In this document: positions 1-11,913 of the stretch, piece after piece | How positions within the stretch are numbered: position 1 is the stretch's first letter | Layout: every line of letters starts with the position of its first letter | Origin: Amblyomma americanum | Lineage: Eukaryota; Arthropoda; Arachnida; Ixodida; Ixodidae | Direction of reading: 5' to 3' | Length of the DNA: 64,000 nt | Assembly: GCF_052857255.1 (NCBI RefSeq) | Contig: NC_135504.1 | Span: 141,386,121-141,450,120 of the forward strand | Translations under genes and position numbers: made by a program | The notes under the pieces: generated by a model | The model's input: only the letters and a program-made list of their open reading frames with translations | What the model was told of the DNA's origin: nothing | Database searches by the model: none

Positions 1-111
1 CTGGAGAAACTCCGCGTTGGATAAACTCCGCGCTGGAGAAACTCCGCGTTGGAGAAAGTCCGCGTCGGAGAAGGTCCGCGTTAGAGAAACTCCGCGTTGG
101 AGAAACTCCGT

Positions 112-671
112 GTTGTAGAAACTCCGCTTTGGAGAAACTTCGCGTTGAAGAACCGGCGCGTTGGAGATTCTCCGCGTTGGAGAAACTCCGCACTTGAAAC
201 ACACCGCGCTGGAGAAACTCCGCGTTGGAGAAGGTCCGCGTTGGAGAATGTCCGCGTTGGAGAAAGTCCGCGCTGGAGAAACTCCGCGTTGGATAAACTC
301 CGCGCTGGAGAAACTCCGCGTTGGAGAAAGTCCGCGTCGGAGAAGGTCCGCGTTGGAGAAACTCCGCGTTGGAGAAACTCCGTGTTGTAGAAACTCCGCT
401 TTGGAGGAACTTCGCGTTGAAGAAACGGCGCGTTGGAGATTCTCCGCGTTGGAGAAACTCCGCACTTGAAACACACCGCGCTGGAGAAACTCCGCGTTGG
501 AGAAAGTCCGCGTTGGAGAAGGTCCGCGTTGGAGAAAGTCCGCGTTGGAGAAAGTCCGCGTTGGAGAAACTCCGCGTTGAAGAAAGTCCGCGTTGGAGAA
601 AGTCCGCGCTGGAGAAACTCCGCGTTGTATAAACTCCGCGATGAAGAAAGTCCGCGACGGACAAACTCCGC
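112..671 (+). repeat. 0.56-kb block, copy 1 (copy 2 at 1602-2161)
   Basis: The order of variants here, including GAAGAACCGGCGCG near 148 and the CACTTGAAACACACC marker near 470, is repeated 1,490 bp downstream. Both copies start at GAAACTCCGCTTT and diverge after GACGGACAAACTCCGCG, where copy 1 continues GATGG and copy 2 continues GCTGG. The GAACCGGCG variant is also present near 4202, inside the second 2.1-kb block. Confidence 0.8.
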
Positions 672-1601
672 GATGGAGAAACTCCGCGTTGGAAAAAGTC
701 CGCTCTGGAGAAACTCTACGCTGGAGAAACTCCGCGATGGAGACACTCCGCGCTGGAGAAACTCCGCGCTGGAGAAACTCCGCGATGGAGAACCTCCGCG
801 ACGGACAAACTCCGCGATGGAGAAACTCCACGTTGGAGAAAAGTCCGCTCTGGAGAAACTCTACGCTGAAGAAACTCCGCGCTAGAGCAACTCCGCGTTC
901 GAGAAACTCCGCGCTGGAGAAACTCCGTGCTGCATAAAATCTGCGCTTGAGAAACTCCGGGCTGGAGAAACTCCGTGTTGGAGAAACTCCGCGCTGGAGA
1001 AACTTCGCGTTGGAGAAACTGCGCGTTGGAGAAACTCCGCGTTGGAGAAACTCCGCGTTGGAGAAACTCCGCGTTGGAGAAAGTCCGCGTTGGAGAAAGT
1101 CCGCGTTGGAGAAACACCGCGCTTGAAACACACCACGCTGGAGAAACTCCGCGTTGGAGAAAGTCCGCGTTGGAGAAAGTCCGCGTTGGAGAAAGTCCGC
1201 GCTGGAGAAACTCCGCGTTGTATAAACTCCGCGGTGGAGAAACTCCGCGATGAAGAAAGTCCGCAACGAACAAACTCCGCGATGGAGAAACTCCGCGTTG
1301 GAGAAAAGTCCGCTCTGGAGAAACTCTACGCTGGAGAACTTCGGCGCTATAGCAACTCCGCGTTGGAGAAACTCCGCGCTGGAGAAACTCCGTGCTGCAT
1401 AAAATCTGCGCTGGAGAAACTCCGGGCTGGAGAAACTCCGCGCTGGAGAAACTCCGTGCTGGAAAAACTCCGCGCTGGAGAAACTCCGCGATGAAAAAAT
1501 TTCGCGCTGGAGAAACTCCGCGTTTGAGAAACTCCGAACTGGAGAAACTCCGCGATGGAGAAACTCCGCGATGGAGAAACTCTGCGATGGAGACACTCCG
1601 C

Positions 1602-3716
1602 GCTGGAGAAACTCCGCTTTGGAGAAACTTCGCGTTGAAGAACCGGCGCGTTGGAGATTCTCCGCGTTGGAGAAACTCCGCACTTGAAACACACCGCGCT
1701 GGAGAAACTCCGCGTTGGAGAAGGTCCGCGTTGGAGAATGTCCGCGTTGGAGAAAGTCCGCGCTGGAGAAACTCCGCGTTGGATAAACTCCGCGCTGGAG
1801 AAACTCCGCGTTGGAGAAAGTGCGCGTCGGAGAAGGTCCGCGTTGGAGAAACTCCGCGTTGGAGAAACTCCGTGTTGTAGAAACTCCGCTTTGGAGGAAC
1901 TTCGCGTTGAAGAAACGGCGCGTTGGAGATTCTCCGCGTTGGAGAAACTCCGCACTTGAAACACACCGCGCTGGAGAAACTCCGCGTTGGAGAAAGTCCG
2001 CGTTTGAGAAGGTCCGCGTTGGAGAAAGTCCGCGTTGGAGAAAGTCCGCGTTGGAGAAACTCCGCGTTGAAGAAAGTCCGCGTTGGAGAAAGTCCGCGCT
2101 GGAAAAACTCCGCGTTGTATAAAGTCCGCGATGAAGAAAGTCCGCGACGGACAAACTCCGCGCTGGAGAAACTCCGTGTAGGGGAAACTTCGCGTTGGAG
2201 AAACGGTGCGTTGGAGAAGCTCAGCGTTGGAGAAACTCCGCGCTTGAAACACACCGCGCTGGAGAAACTCCGGGTTGGAGAAAGTCCGCGTTGGAGAAGG
2301 TCCGCGTTGGAGAAAGTCCGCGCTAGAGAAACTCCGCGTTGTATAAACTCCGCGCTGGAGAAACTCCGCGATGGAGAACCTCCGCGACGGACAAACTCCG
2401 CGATGGAGAAACTCCACGTTGGAGAAAAGTCCGCTCTGGAGAAACTCTACGCTGAAGAAACTCCGCGCTAGAGCAACTCTGCGTTCGAGAAACTCCGCGC
2501 TGGAGAAACTCCGTGCAGCATAAAATCTGCGCTTCAGAAACTCCGGGCTGGAGAAACTTCGTGTTGGAGAAACTCCGCGCTGGAGAAACTTCGCGTTGGA
2601 GAAACTGCGCGTTGGAGAAACTCCGCGTTGGAGAAACTCCGCGTTGGAGAAACTCCGCGTTTGAGAAAGTCCGCGTTGGAGAAAGTCCGCGTTGGAGAGT
2701 GTCCGCGATGGAGAAACTCCGCGCTGGAGAAACTCCGTGGTGGGGAAACTTCGCGTAGGAGAAACGGCGCGTTGGAGAAGCTCCGCGTTGGAGAAACACC
2801 GCGCTTGAAACACACCGCGCTGGAGAAACTCCGCGTTGGAGAAAGTCCGCGTTGGAGAAGGTCCGCGTTGGAGAAAGTCCGCGTTGGAGAAAGTCCGCGC
2901 TGGAGAAACTCCGCGTTGAATAAACTCCGCGGTGGAGAAACTCCGCGATGAAGAAAGTCCGCAACGAACAAACTCCGCTATGGAGAAACTCCGCGTTGGA
3001 GAAAATTCCGCTCTGGAGAAACTCTACGCTGGAGAAACTCGGCGCTATAGCAACTCCGCGTTGGAGAAACTCCGCGCTGGAGAAACTCCGTGCTGCATAA
3101 AATCTGCGCTGGAGAAACTCCGGGCTGGAGAAACTCCGCGCTGGAGAAACTCCGTGCTGGACAAACTCCGCGCTGGAGAAACTCCGCGATGAAAAAATTT
3201 CGCGCTGGAGAAACTCCGCGTTTGAGAAACTCCGAACTGGAGAAACTCCGCGATGGAGAAACTCCGCGCTGGAGAAACTCCGCGATGGAGACACTCCGCG
3301 CTGGAGAAACTGCGTGTTCGGGAAAATTCGCGTTGGAGAAACGGCGCGTTGGAGAAGCTCCGCGTTGGAGAAACTCCGCGCTTGAAACACACCGCGCTGG
3401 AGAAACTCCGCGTTGGAGAAGGTCCGCGTTGGAGAATGTCCGCGTTGGAGAAAGTCCGCGCTGGAGAAACTCCGCGTTGGATAAACTCCGCGCTGGAGAA
3501 ACTCCGCGTTGGAGAAAGTCCGCGTCGGAGAAGGTCCGCGTTGGAGAAACTCCGCGTTGGAGAAACTCCGTGTTGTAGAAACTCCGCTTTGGAGGAACTT
3601 CGCGTTGAAGAAACGGCGCGTTGGAGATTCTCCGCGTTGGAGAAACTCCGCACTTGAAACACACCGCGCTGGAGAAACTCCGCGTTGGAGAAAGTCCGCG
3701 TTTGAGAAGGTCCGCG
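1602..3716 (+). repeat. 2.1-kb block, copy 1 (copy 2 at 4164-6278)
   Basis: All rare variants in this block recur in the same order at a constant offset of 2,562 bp, including GTGCAGCATAAAATC (2514 and 5076), GTTGAATAAACTCC (2905 and 5467) and GTGTTCGGGAAAATTC (3313 and 5875). The left breakpoint is at GAAACTCCGCTTT and the right breakpoint is after TTTGAGAAGGTCCGCG. Only scattered single-base differences were seen, so the duplication is young compared with the divergence between neighbouring monomers. Confidence 0.88.
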
Positions 3717-4163
3717 CTGGAGAAACTCCGTGTTGGAGAAACTCCGCGCTGGAGAAACTTCGCGTTGGAGAAACTGCGCGTTGGAGAAACTTCGCTTTGA
3801 AGAAACGGCGCGTTGGAGAAACTCCGCGTCGGAGAAGGTCCGCGTTGGAGAAAGTCCGCGTTGGAGAAAATCCGTGATGTAGAAACTCCGCCTTGGAGAA
3901 ACTTCGCGTTGAAGAAACGGAGCGTTGGAGATACTCCGCGTTGGAGAAACTACGCGCTTGAAACACAGCGCGCTGGAGAAACTCCGCGTTGGAGAAGGTC
4001 CGCGTTGGAGAATGTCCGCGTTGGAGAAAGTCCGCGCTGGAGAAACTCCGCGTTGGATAAACTCCGCGCTGGAGAAACTCCGCGTTGGAGAAAGTCCGCG
4101 TCGGACAAACTCCGCGATGGAGAAACTCCACGTTGGAGAAACTCCGCGTTGGAGAAACTCCGT
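3717..4163 (+). repeat. Spacer segment between the two 2.1-kb blocks
   Basis: This 447-bp stretch separates the two copies of the 2.1-kb block and is still pure monomer. Part of it, around 3790-3970, carries ACTTCGCTTTGAAG, GTGATGTAGAAACTCCGCC, ACGGAGCGTTGG and CTTGAAACACAGCGCG. The same order is found near 8400-8585 and 13110-13295. It therefore belongs to another part of the domain A unit and marks a recombination junction. Confidence 0.7.
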
Positions 4164-6278
4164 GTTGTAGAAACTCCGCTTTGGAGAAACTTCGCGTTGA
4201 AGAACCGGCGCGTTGGAGATTCTCCGCGTTGGAGAAACTCCGCACTTGAAACACACCGCGCTGGAGAAACTCCGCGTTGGAGAAGGTCCGCGTTGGAGAA
4301 TGTCCGCGTTGGAGAAAGTCCGCGCTGGAGAAACTCCGCGTTGGATAAACTCCGCGCTGGAGAAACTCCGCGTTGGAGAAAGTCCGCGTCGGAGAAGGTC
4401 CGCGTTGGAGAAACTCCGCGTTGGAGAAACTCCGTGTTGTAGAAACTCCGCTTTGGAGGAACTTCGCGTTGAAGAAACGGCGCGTTGGAGATTCTCCGCG
4501 TTGGAGAAACTCCGCACTTGAAACACACCGCGCTGGAGAAACTCCGCGTTGGAGAAAGTCCGCGTTTGAGAAGGTCCGCGTTGGAGAAAGTCCGCGTTGG
4601 AGAAAGTCCGCGTTGGAGAAACTCCGCGTTGAAGAAAGTCCGCGTTGGAGAAAGTCCGCGCTGGAAAAACTCCGCGTTGTATAAACTCCGCGATGAAGAA
4701 AGTCCGCGACGGACAAACTCCGCGCTGGAGAAACTCCGTGTAGGGGAAACTTCGCGTTGGAGAAACGGTGCGTTGGAGAAGCTCAGCGTTGGAGAAACTC
4801 CGCGCTTGAAACACACCGCGCTGGAGAAACTCCGGGTTGGAGAAAGTCCGCGTTGGAGAAGGTCCGCGTTGGAGAAAGTCCGCGCTGGAGAAACTCCGCG
4901 TTGTATAAACTCCGCGCTGGAGAAACTCCGCGATGGAGAACCTCCGCGACGGACAAACTCCGCGATGGAGAAACTCCACGTTGGAGAAAAGTCCGCTCTG
5001 GAGAAACTCTACGCTGAAGAAACTCCGCGCTAGAGCAACTCTGCGTTCGAGAAACTCCGCGCTGGAGAAACTCCGTGCAGCATAAAATCTGCGCTTCAGA
5101 AACTCCGGGCTGGAGAAACTTCGTGTTGGAGAAACTCCGCGCTGGAGAAACTTCGCGTTGGAGAAACTGCGCGTTGGAGAAACTCCGCGTTGGAGAAACT
5201 CCGCGTTGGAGAAACTCCGCGTTTGAGAAAGTCCGCGTTGGAGAAAGTCCGCGTTGGAGAGTGTCCGCGATGGAGAAACTCCGCGCTGGAGAAACTCCGT
5301 GGTGGGGAAACTTCGCGTAGGAGAAACGGCGCGTTGGAGAAGCTCCGCGTTGGAGAAACACCGCGCTTGAAACACACCGCGCTGGAGAAACTCCGCGTTG
5401 GAGAAAGTCCGCGTTGGAGAAGGTCCGCGTTGGAGAAAGTCCGCGTTGGAGAAAGTCCGCGCTGGAGAAACTCCGCGTTGAATAAACTCCGCGGTGGAGA
5501 AACTCCGCGATGAAGAAAGTCCGCAACGAACAAACTCCGCTATGGAGAAACTCCGCGTTGGAGAAAAGTCCGCTCTGGAGAAACTCTACGCTGGAGAAAC
5601 TCGGCGCTATAGCAACTCCGCGTTGGAGAAACTCCGCGCTGGAGAAACTCCGTGCTGCATAAAATCTGCGCTGGAGAAACTCCGGGCTGGAGAAACTCCG
5701 CGCTGGAGAAACTCCGTGCTGGACAAACTCCGCGCTGGAGAAACTCCGCGATGAAAAAATTTCGCGCTGGAGAAACTCCGCGTTTGAGAAACTCCGAACT
5801 GGAGAAACTCCGCGATGGAGAAACTCCGCGCTGGAGAAACTCCGCGATGGAGACACTCCGCGCTGGAGAAACTGCGTGTTCGGGAAAATTCGCGTTGGAG
5901 AAACGGCGCGTTGGAGAAGCTCCGCGTTGGAGAAACTCCGCGCTTGAAACACACCGCGCTGGAGAAACTCCGCGTTGGAGAAGGTCCGCGTTGGAGAATG
6001 TCCGCGTTGGAGAAAGTCCGCGCTGGAGAAACTCCGCGTTGGATAAACTCCGCGCTGGAGAAACTCCGCGTTGGAGAAAGTCCGCGTCGGAGAAGGTCCG
6101 CGTTGGAGAAACTCCGCGTTGGAGAAACTCCGTGTTGTAGAAACTCCGCTTTGGAGGAACTTCGCGTTGAAGAAACGGCGCGTTGGAGATTCTCCGCGTT
6201 GGAGAAACTCCGCACTTGAAACACACCGCGCTGGAGAAACTCCGCGTTGGAGAAAGTCCGCGTTTGAGAAGGTCCGCG
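4164..6278 (+). repeat. 2.1-kb block, copy 2 (copy 1 at 1602-3716)
   Basis: This is the second copy at the 2,562-bp offset. It retains the order of all marker variants seen in copy 1. Part of it (about 5183-6036) is found again at 9940-10793, at an offset of 4,757 bp. The stretch around 5650-7130 is also co-linear with about 15005-16510. The block is thus part of a more widely reused unit. Confidence 0.88.
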
Positions 6279-7140
6279 TTGGAGAAAGTCCGCGTTGGAG
6301 AAAGTCCGCGTTGGAGAAACTCCGCGTTGAAGAAAGTCCGCGTTGGAGAAAGTCCGCGCTGGAGAAACTCCGCGTTGTATAAACTCCGCGATGAAGAAAG
6401 TCCGCGACGGACAAACTCCGCGCTGGAGAAACTCCGTGTTGGGGAAACTTCGCGTTGGAGAAACGGTGCGTTGGAGAAGCTCAGCGTTGGAGAAACTCCG
6501 CGCTTGAAACACACCGCGCTGGAGAAACTCCGCGTTGGAGAAAGTCCGCGTTGGAGAAGGTCCGCGTTGGAGAAAGTCCGCGCTGGAGAAACTCCGCGTT
6601 GTATAAACTCCGCGCTGGAGAATCTCCGCGATGGAGAACCTCCGCGACGGACAAACTCCGCGATGGAGAAACTCCACGTTGGAGAAAAGTCCGCTCTGGA
6701 GAAACTCTACGCTGAAGAAACTCCGCGCTAGAGCAACTCTGCGTTCGAGAAACTCCGCGCTGGAGAAACTCCGTGCTGCATAAAATCTGCGCTTCAGAAA
6801 CTCCGGGCTGGAGAAACTCCGTGTTGGAGAAACTCCGCGCTGGAGAAACTTCGCGTTGGAGAAACTGCGCGTTGGAGAAACTCCGCGTTGGAGAAACTCC
6901 GCGTTTGAGAAAGTCCACGTTGGAGAAAGTCCGCGTTGGAGAGTGTCCGCGATGGAGAAACTCCGCGCTGGAGAAAATCCGTGGTGGGGAAACTTCGCGT
7001 AGGAGAAACGGCGCGTTGGAGAAGCTCCGCGTTGGAGAAACACAGCGCTTGAAACACACCGCGCTGGAGAAACTCCGCGTTGGAGAAAGTCCGCGTTGGA
7101 GAAGGTCCGCGTTGGAGAAAGTCCGCGCTGGAGAAACTCC

Positions 7141-10100
7141 GCGTTGTATAAACTCCGCGGTGGAGAAACTCCGCGATGAAGAAAGTCCGCAACGAACAAA
7201 CTCCGCGTTGGAGAAACTCCGCGCTGGAGAAACTCCGTGCTGCATAAAATCTGCGCTGGAGAAACTCCGGGCTGGAGAAACTCCGCGCTGGAGAAACTCC
7301 GTGCTGGACAAACTCCGCGCTGGAGAAACTCCGTGTTGGAGAAACTCCGCGCTGGAGAAACTTCGCGTTGGAGAAACTGCGCGTTGGAGAAACTCCGCGT
7401 TGGAGAAACTCCGCGTTGGAGAAAGTCCGCGTTGGAGAGAGTCCGCGATGAAAAAATTTCGCGCTGGAGAAACTCCGCGTTTGAGAAACTCCGAACTGGA
7501 GAAACTCCGCGCTGGAGAAACTCCGCGATGGAGACACTCCGCGCTGGAGAAACTGCGTGTTCGGGAAAATTCGCGTTGGAGAAACGGCGCGTTGGAGAAG
7601 CTCCGCGTTGGAGAAACTCCGCGCTTGAAACACACCGCGCTGGAGAAACTCCGCGTTGGAGAAGGTCCGCGTTGGAGAATGTCCGCGTTGGAGAAAGTCC
7701 GCGCTGGAGAAACTCCGCGTTGGATAAACTCCGCGCTGGAGAAACTCCGCGTTGGAGAAAGTCCGCGTCGGAGAAGGTCCGCGTTGGAGAAACTCCGCGT
7801 TGGAGAAACTTCGCGTTGAAGAAACGGCGCGTTGGAGATTCTCCGCGTTGGAGAAACTCCGCACTTGAAACACACCGCGCTGGAGAAACTCCGCGTTGGA
7901 GAAAGTCCGCGTTTGAGAAGGTCCGCGTTGGAGAAAGTCCGCGTTGGAGAAAGTCCGCGTTGGAGATACTCCGAACTCTAGAAACTCCGCGATGGAGACA
8001 CTCCGCGCTGGAGAAACTCCGCGTTGGAGAAAGTCCGCTTTGGAGAAGATCCGCGTTGGAGAAAGTCCGCGTTGGAGAAAGTCCGCGTTGGAGAAACTCC
8101 GCGTTGAAGAAAGTCCGCGTTGGAGAAAGTCCGCGCTGGAGAAACTCCGCGTTGTATAAACTCCGCGATGAAGAAAGTCCGCGACGGACAAACTCCGCGA
8201 TGGAGAAACTCCGCGTTAGAGAAAAGACCGCTCTGGAGAAACTCTACACTGGAGAAACTCCGCGCTGTAGCAACTCCGCGTTGGAGCAACTCCGCGCTGG
8301 AGAAACTCTGTGCTGGACAAACTCCGCGCTGGAGAAACTCCGTGTTGGAGAAACTCCGCGCTGGAGAAACTTCGCGTTGGAGAAACTGCGCGTTGGAGAA
8401 ACTTCGCTTTGAAGAAACGGCGCGTTGGAGAAACTCCGCGTCGGAGAAGGTCCGCGTTGGAGAAAGTCCGCGTTGGAGAAAATCCGTGATGTAGAAACTC
8501 CGCCTTGGAGAAACTTCGCGTTGAAGAAACGGAGCGTTGGAGATACTCCGCGTTGGAGAAACTACGCGCTTGAAACACAGCGCGCTGGAGAAACTCCGCG
8601 TTGGAGAAAGTCCGCGTTGGAGAAGGTCCGCGTTGGAGAAAGTCCGCGTTGGAGAAAGTCCGCGTTGGAGAAACTCCGCGTTGAAGAAAGTCCGCGTTGG
8701 AGAAAGTCCGCGCTGGAGAAACTCCGCGTTGTATAAACTCCGCGCTGGAGAAACTCCACGATGGAGAACCTCCGCGACGGACAAACTCCGCGATGGAGAA
8801 ACTCCGCGTCGGAGAAAAGTCAGCTCTGGAGAAACTCTACGCTGAAGAAACTCCGCGCTAGAGCAACTCCGCGTTCGAGAAACTCCGCGCTGGAGAAACT
8901 CCGTGCTGCATAAAATCTGCGCTGGAGAAACTCCGGGCTGGAGAAACTCCGTGTTGGAGAAACTCCGCGCTGGAGAAACTTCGCGTTGGAGAAACTGCGT
9001 GTTGGAGAAACTCCGCGTTGGAGAAAGTCCGCGTTGGAGAAAGTCCGCGTTGGAGAGTGTCCGCGATGGAGAAACTCCGCGCTGGAGAAACTCCGTGGTG
9101 TGGAAACTTCGCGTAGGAGAAACGGCGCGTTGGAGAAGCTCCGCGTTGGAGAAACACCGCGCTTGAAACACACCGCGCTGGAGAAACTCCGCGTTGGAGA
9201 AAGTCCGCGTTGGAGAAAGTCCGCGTTGGAGAAAGTCCGCGTTGGAGAAACTCCGCGTTGGATAAACTCCGCACTGGAGAAACTCCGCGTTGGAGAAAGT
9301 CCGCGTCGGAGAAGGTCCGCGTTGGAGAAACTCCGCGTTGGAGAAACTACGTGTTGTAGAAACTCCGCTTTGGAGAAACTTCGCGTTGAAGAAACGGCGC
9401 GTTGGAGATTATCCGCGTTGGAGAAACTCCGCACTTGAAACACACCGCGCTGGAGAAACTCCGCGTTGGAGAAAGTCCGCGTTGGAGAAGGTCCGCGTTG
9501 GAGAAAGTCCGCGTTGGAGAAAGTCCGCGTTGGAGAAACTCCGCGTTGAAGAAAGTCCGCGTTGGAGAAAGTCCGCGCTGGAGAAACTCCGCGTTGTATA
9601 AACTCCGCGATGAAGAAAGTCCGCGACGGACAAACTCCGCGATGGAGAAACTCCGCGTTGGAAAAAGTCCGCTCTGGAGAAACTCTACGCTGGAGAAACT
9701 CCGCGATGGAGACACTCCGCGCTGGAGAAACTCCGCGCTGGAGAAACTCCGCGATGGAGAACCTCCGCGACGGACAAACTCCGCGATGGAGAAATTCCAC
9801 GTTGGAGAAAAGTCCGCTCTGGAGAAACTCTACGCTGAAGAAACTCCGCGCTAGAGCAACTCCGCGTTCGAGAAACTCCGCGCTGGAGAAACTCCGTGCT
9901 GCATAAAATCTGCGCTTGAGAAACTCCGGGCTGGAGAAACTCCGCGTTGGAGAAACTCCGCGTTGGAGAAACTCCGCGTTTGAGAAAGTCCGCGTTGGAG
10001 AAAGTCCGCGTTGGAGAGTGTCCGCGATGGAGAAACTCCGCGCTGGAGAAACTCCGTGGTGGGGAAACTTCGCGTAGGAGAAACGGCGCGTTGGAGAAGC

Positions 10101-10792
10101 TCCGCGTTGGAGAAACACCGCGCTTGAAACACACCGCGCTGGAGAAACTCCGCGTTGGAGAAAGTCCGCGTTGGAGAAGGTCCGCGTTGGAGAAAGTCCG
10201 CGTTGGAGAAAGTCCGCGCTGGAGAAACTCCGCGTTGAATAAACTCCGCGGTGGAGAAACTCCGCGATGAAGAAAGTCCGCAACGAACAAACTCCGCTAT
10301 GGAGAAACTCCGCGTTGGAGAAAAGTCCGCTCTGGAGAAACTCTACGCTGGAGAAACTCGGCGCTATAGCAACTCCGCGTTGGAGAAACTCCGCGCTGGA
10401 GAAACTCCGTGCTGCATAAAATCTGCGCTGGAGAAACTCCGGGCTGGAGAAACTCCGCGCTGGAGAAACTCCGTGCTGGACAAACTCCGCGCTGGAGAAA
10501 CTCCGCGATGAAAAAATTTCGCGCTGGAGAAACTCCGCGTTTGAGAAACTCCGAACTGGAGAAACTCCGCGATGGAGAAACTCCGCGCTGGAGAAACTCC
10601 GCGATGGAGACACTCCGCGCTGGAGAAACTGCGTGTTCGGGAAAATTCGCGTTGGAGAAACGGCGCGTTGGAGAAGCTCCGCGTTGGAGAAACTCCGCGC
10701 TTGAAACACACCGCGCTGGAGAAACTCCGCGTTGGAGAAGGTCCGCGTTGGAGAATGTCCGCGTTGGAGAAAGTCCGCGCTGGAGAAACTCC
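7141..10792 (+). repeat. 3.65-kb higher-order unit, copy 1
   Basis: The unit begins at GTTGTATAAACTCCGCGGTGG, followed by GATGAAG and GCAACGAACAAACTCC. Its first part is repeated at 10793-11913, and essentially its whole length again at 11914 to about 15388. Against the latter the offset steps from 4,773 to 4,709, 4,565, 4,629 and 4,596 bp. These steps correspond to indels of 64, 144, 64 and 33 bp. All but the last are whole numbers of monomers, as expected for in-register exchange. Confidence 0.82.
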
Positions 10793-11913
10793 GCGTTGTA
10801 TAAACTCCGCGGTGGAGAAACTCCGCGATGAAGAAAGTCCGCAACGAACAAACTCCGCGTTGGAGAAACTCCGCGCTGGAGAAACTCCGTGCTGCATAAA
10901 ATCTGCGCTGGAGAAACTCCGGGCTGGAGAAACTCCGCGCTGGAGAAACTCCGTGCTGGACAAACTCCGCGCTGGAGAAACTCCGTGTTGGAGAAACTCC
11001 GCGCTGGAGAAACTTCGCGTTGGAGAAACTGCGCGTTGGAGAAACTCCGCGTTGGAGAAACTCCGCGTTGGAGAAAGTCCGCGTTGGAGAGAGTCCGCGA
11101 TGAAAAAATTTCGCGCTGGAGAAACTCCGCGTTTGAGAAACTCCGAACTGGAGAAACTCCGCGATGGAGAAACTCCGCGATGGAGACACTCCGCGCTGGA
11201 GAAACTGCGTGTTCGGGAAAATTCGCGTTGGAGAAACGGCGCGTTGGAGAAGCTCCGCGTTGGAGAAACTCCGCGCTTGAAACACACCGCGCTGGAGAAA
11301 CTCCGCGTTGGAGAAGGTCCGCGTTGGAGAATGTCCGCGTTGGAGAAAGTCCGCGCTGGAGAAACTCCGCGTTGGATAAACTCCGCGCTGGAGAAACTCC
11401 GCGTTGGAGAAAGTCCGCGTCGGAGAAGGTCCGCGTTGGAGAAACTCCGCGTTGGAGAAACTTCGCGTTGAAGAAACGGCGCGTTGGAGATTCTCCGCGT
11501 TGGAGAAACTCCGCACTTGAAACACACCGCGCTGGAGAAACTCCGCGTTGGAGAAAGTCCGCGTTTGAGAAGGTCCGCGTTGGAGAAAGTCCGCGTTGGA
11601 GAAAGTCCGCGTTGGAGATACTCCGAACTCTAGAAACTCCGCGATGGAGACACTCCGCGCTGGAGAAACTCCGCGTTGGAGAAAGTCCGCTTTGGAGAAG
11701 ATCCGCGTTGGAGAAAGTCCGCGTTGGAGAAAGTCCGCGTTGGAGAAACTCCGCGTTGAAGAAAGTCCGCGTTGGAGAAAGTCCGCGCTGGAGAAACTCC
11801 GCGTTGTATAAACTCCGCGATGAAGAAAGTCCGCGACGGACAAACTCCGCGATGGAGAAACTCCGCGTTAGAGAAAAGACCGCTCTGGAGAAACTCTACA
11901 CTGGAGAAACTCC
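10793..11913 (+). repeat. 1,121-bp partial copy of the 3.65-kb unit
   Basis: This segment is directly followed by a near-identical copy starting at 11914, so it forms a perfect head-to-tail step of 1,121 bp. The junction near 11911 joins the variant CTCTACACTGGAGAAAC to GTTGTATAAACTCCGCGG. In copy 1 at about 8260 and in copy 2 at about 13030 the same variant is followed instead by GCTGTAGCAACTCC. It is therefore a truncated extra copy of the first third of the unit. Confidence 0.88.

Noticed and set aside
925..945. GCTGCATAAAATCTGCG element (about 48 occurrences) as a protein-binding box comparable to a CENP-B box.
   Set aside because: It aligns with the monomer as a diverged variant and sits at a fixed place in each unit. 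It does not match the CENP-B box pattern, so its recurrence is explained by HOR amplification.
2905..2920. AATAAA inside GTTGAATAAACTCC (also near 5467, 10224, 14863 and 18674) as a poly(A) signal.
   Set aside because: It is a single point variant duplicated with its block; there is no downstream GU-rich element or transcript evidence.
6598..6612. TATAAA inside GTTGTATAAACTCC, recurring throughout, as a possible TATA box.
   Set aside because: It is one fixed variant of the monomer carried by amplification, in a constant HOR position, with no associated gene or other promoter element.
8820..11843. Very long minus-strand open frame (about 1,007 codons) and hundreds of similar frames on both strands, which look like basic, Ser/Arg-rich repeat proteins.
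   Set aside because: They follow from a stop-free 16-bp repeat. Comparable frames overlap in other phases and on the opposite strand, starts come only from GATGG-type variants or similar, and no single frame is maintained between HOR copies. There is no sign of a promoter, introns, signal peptide or known domain.
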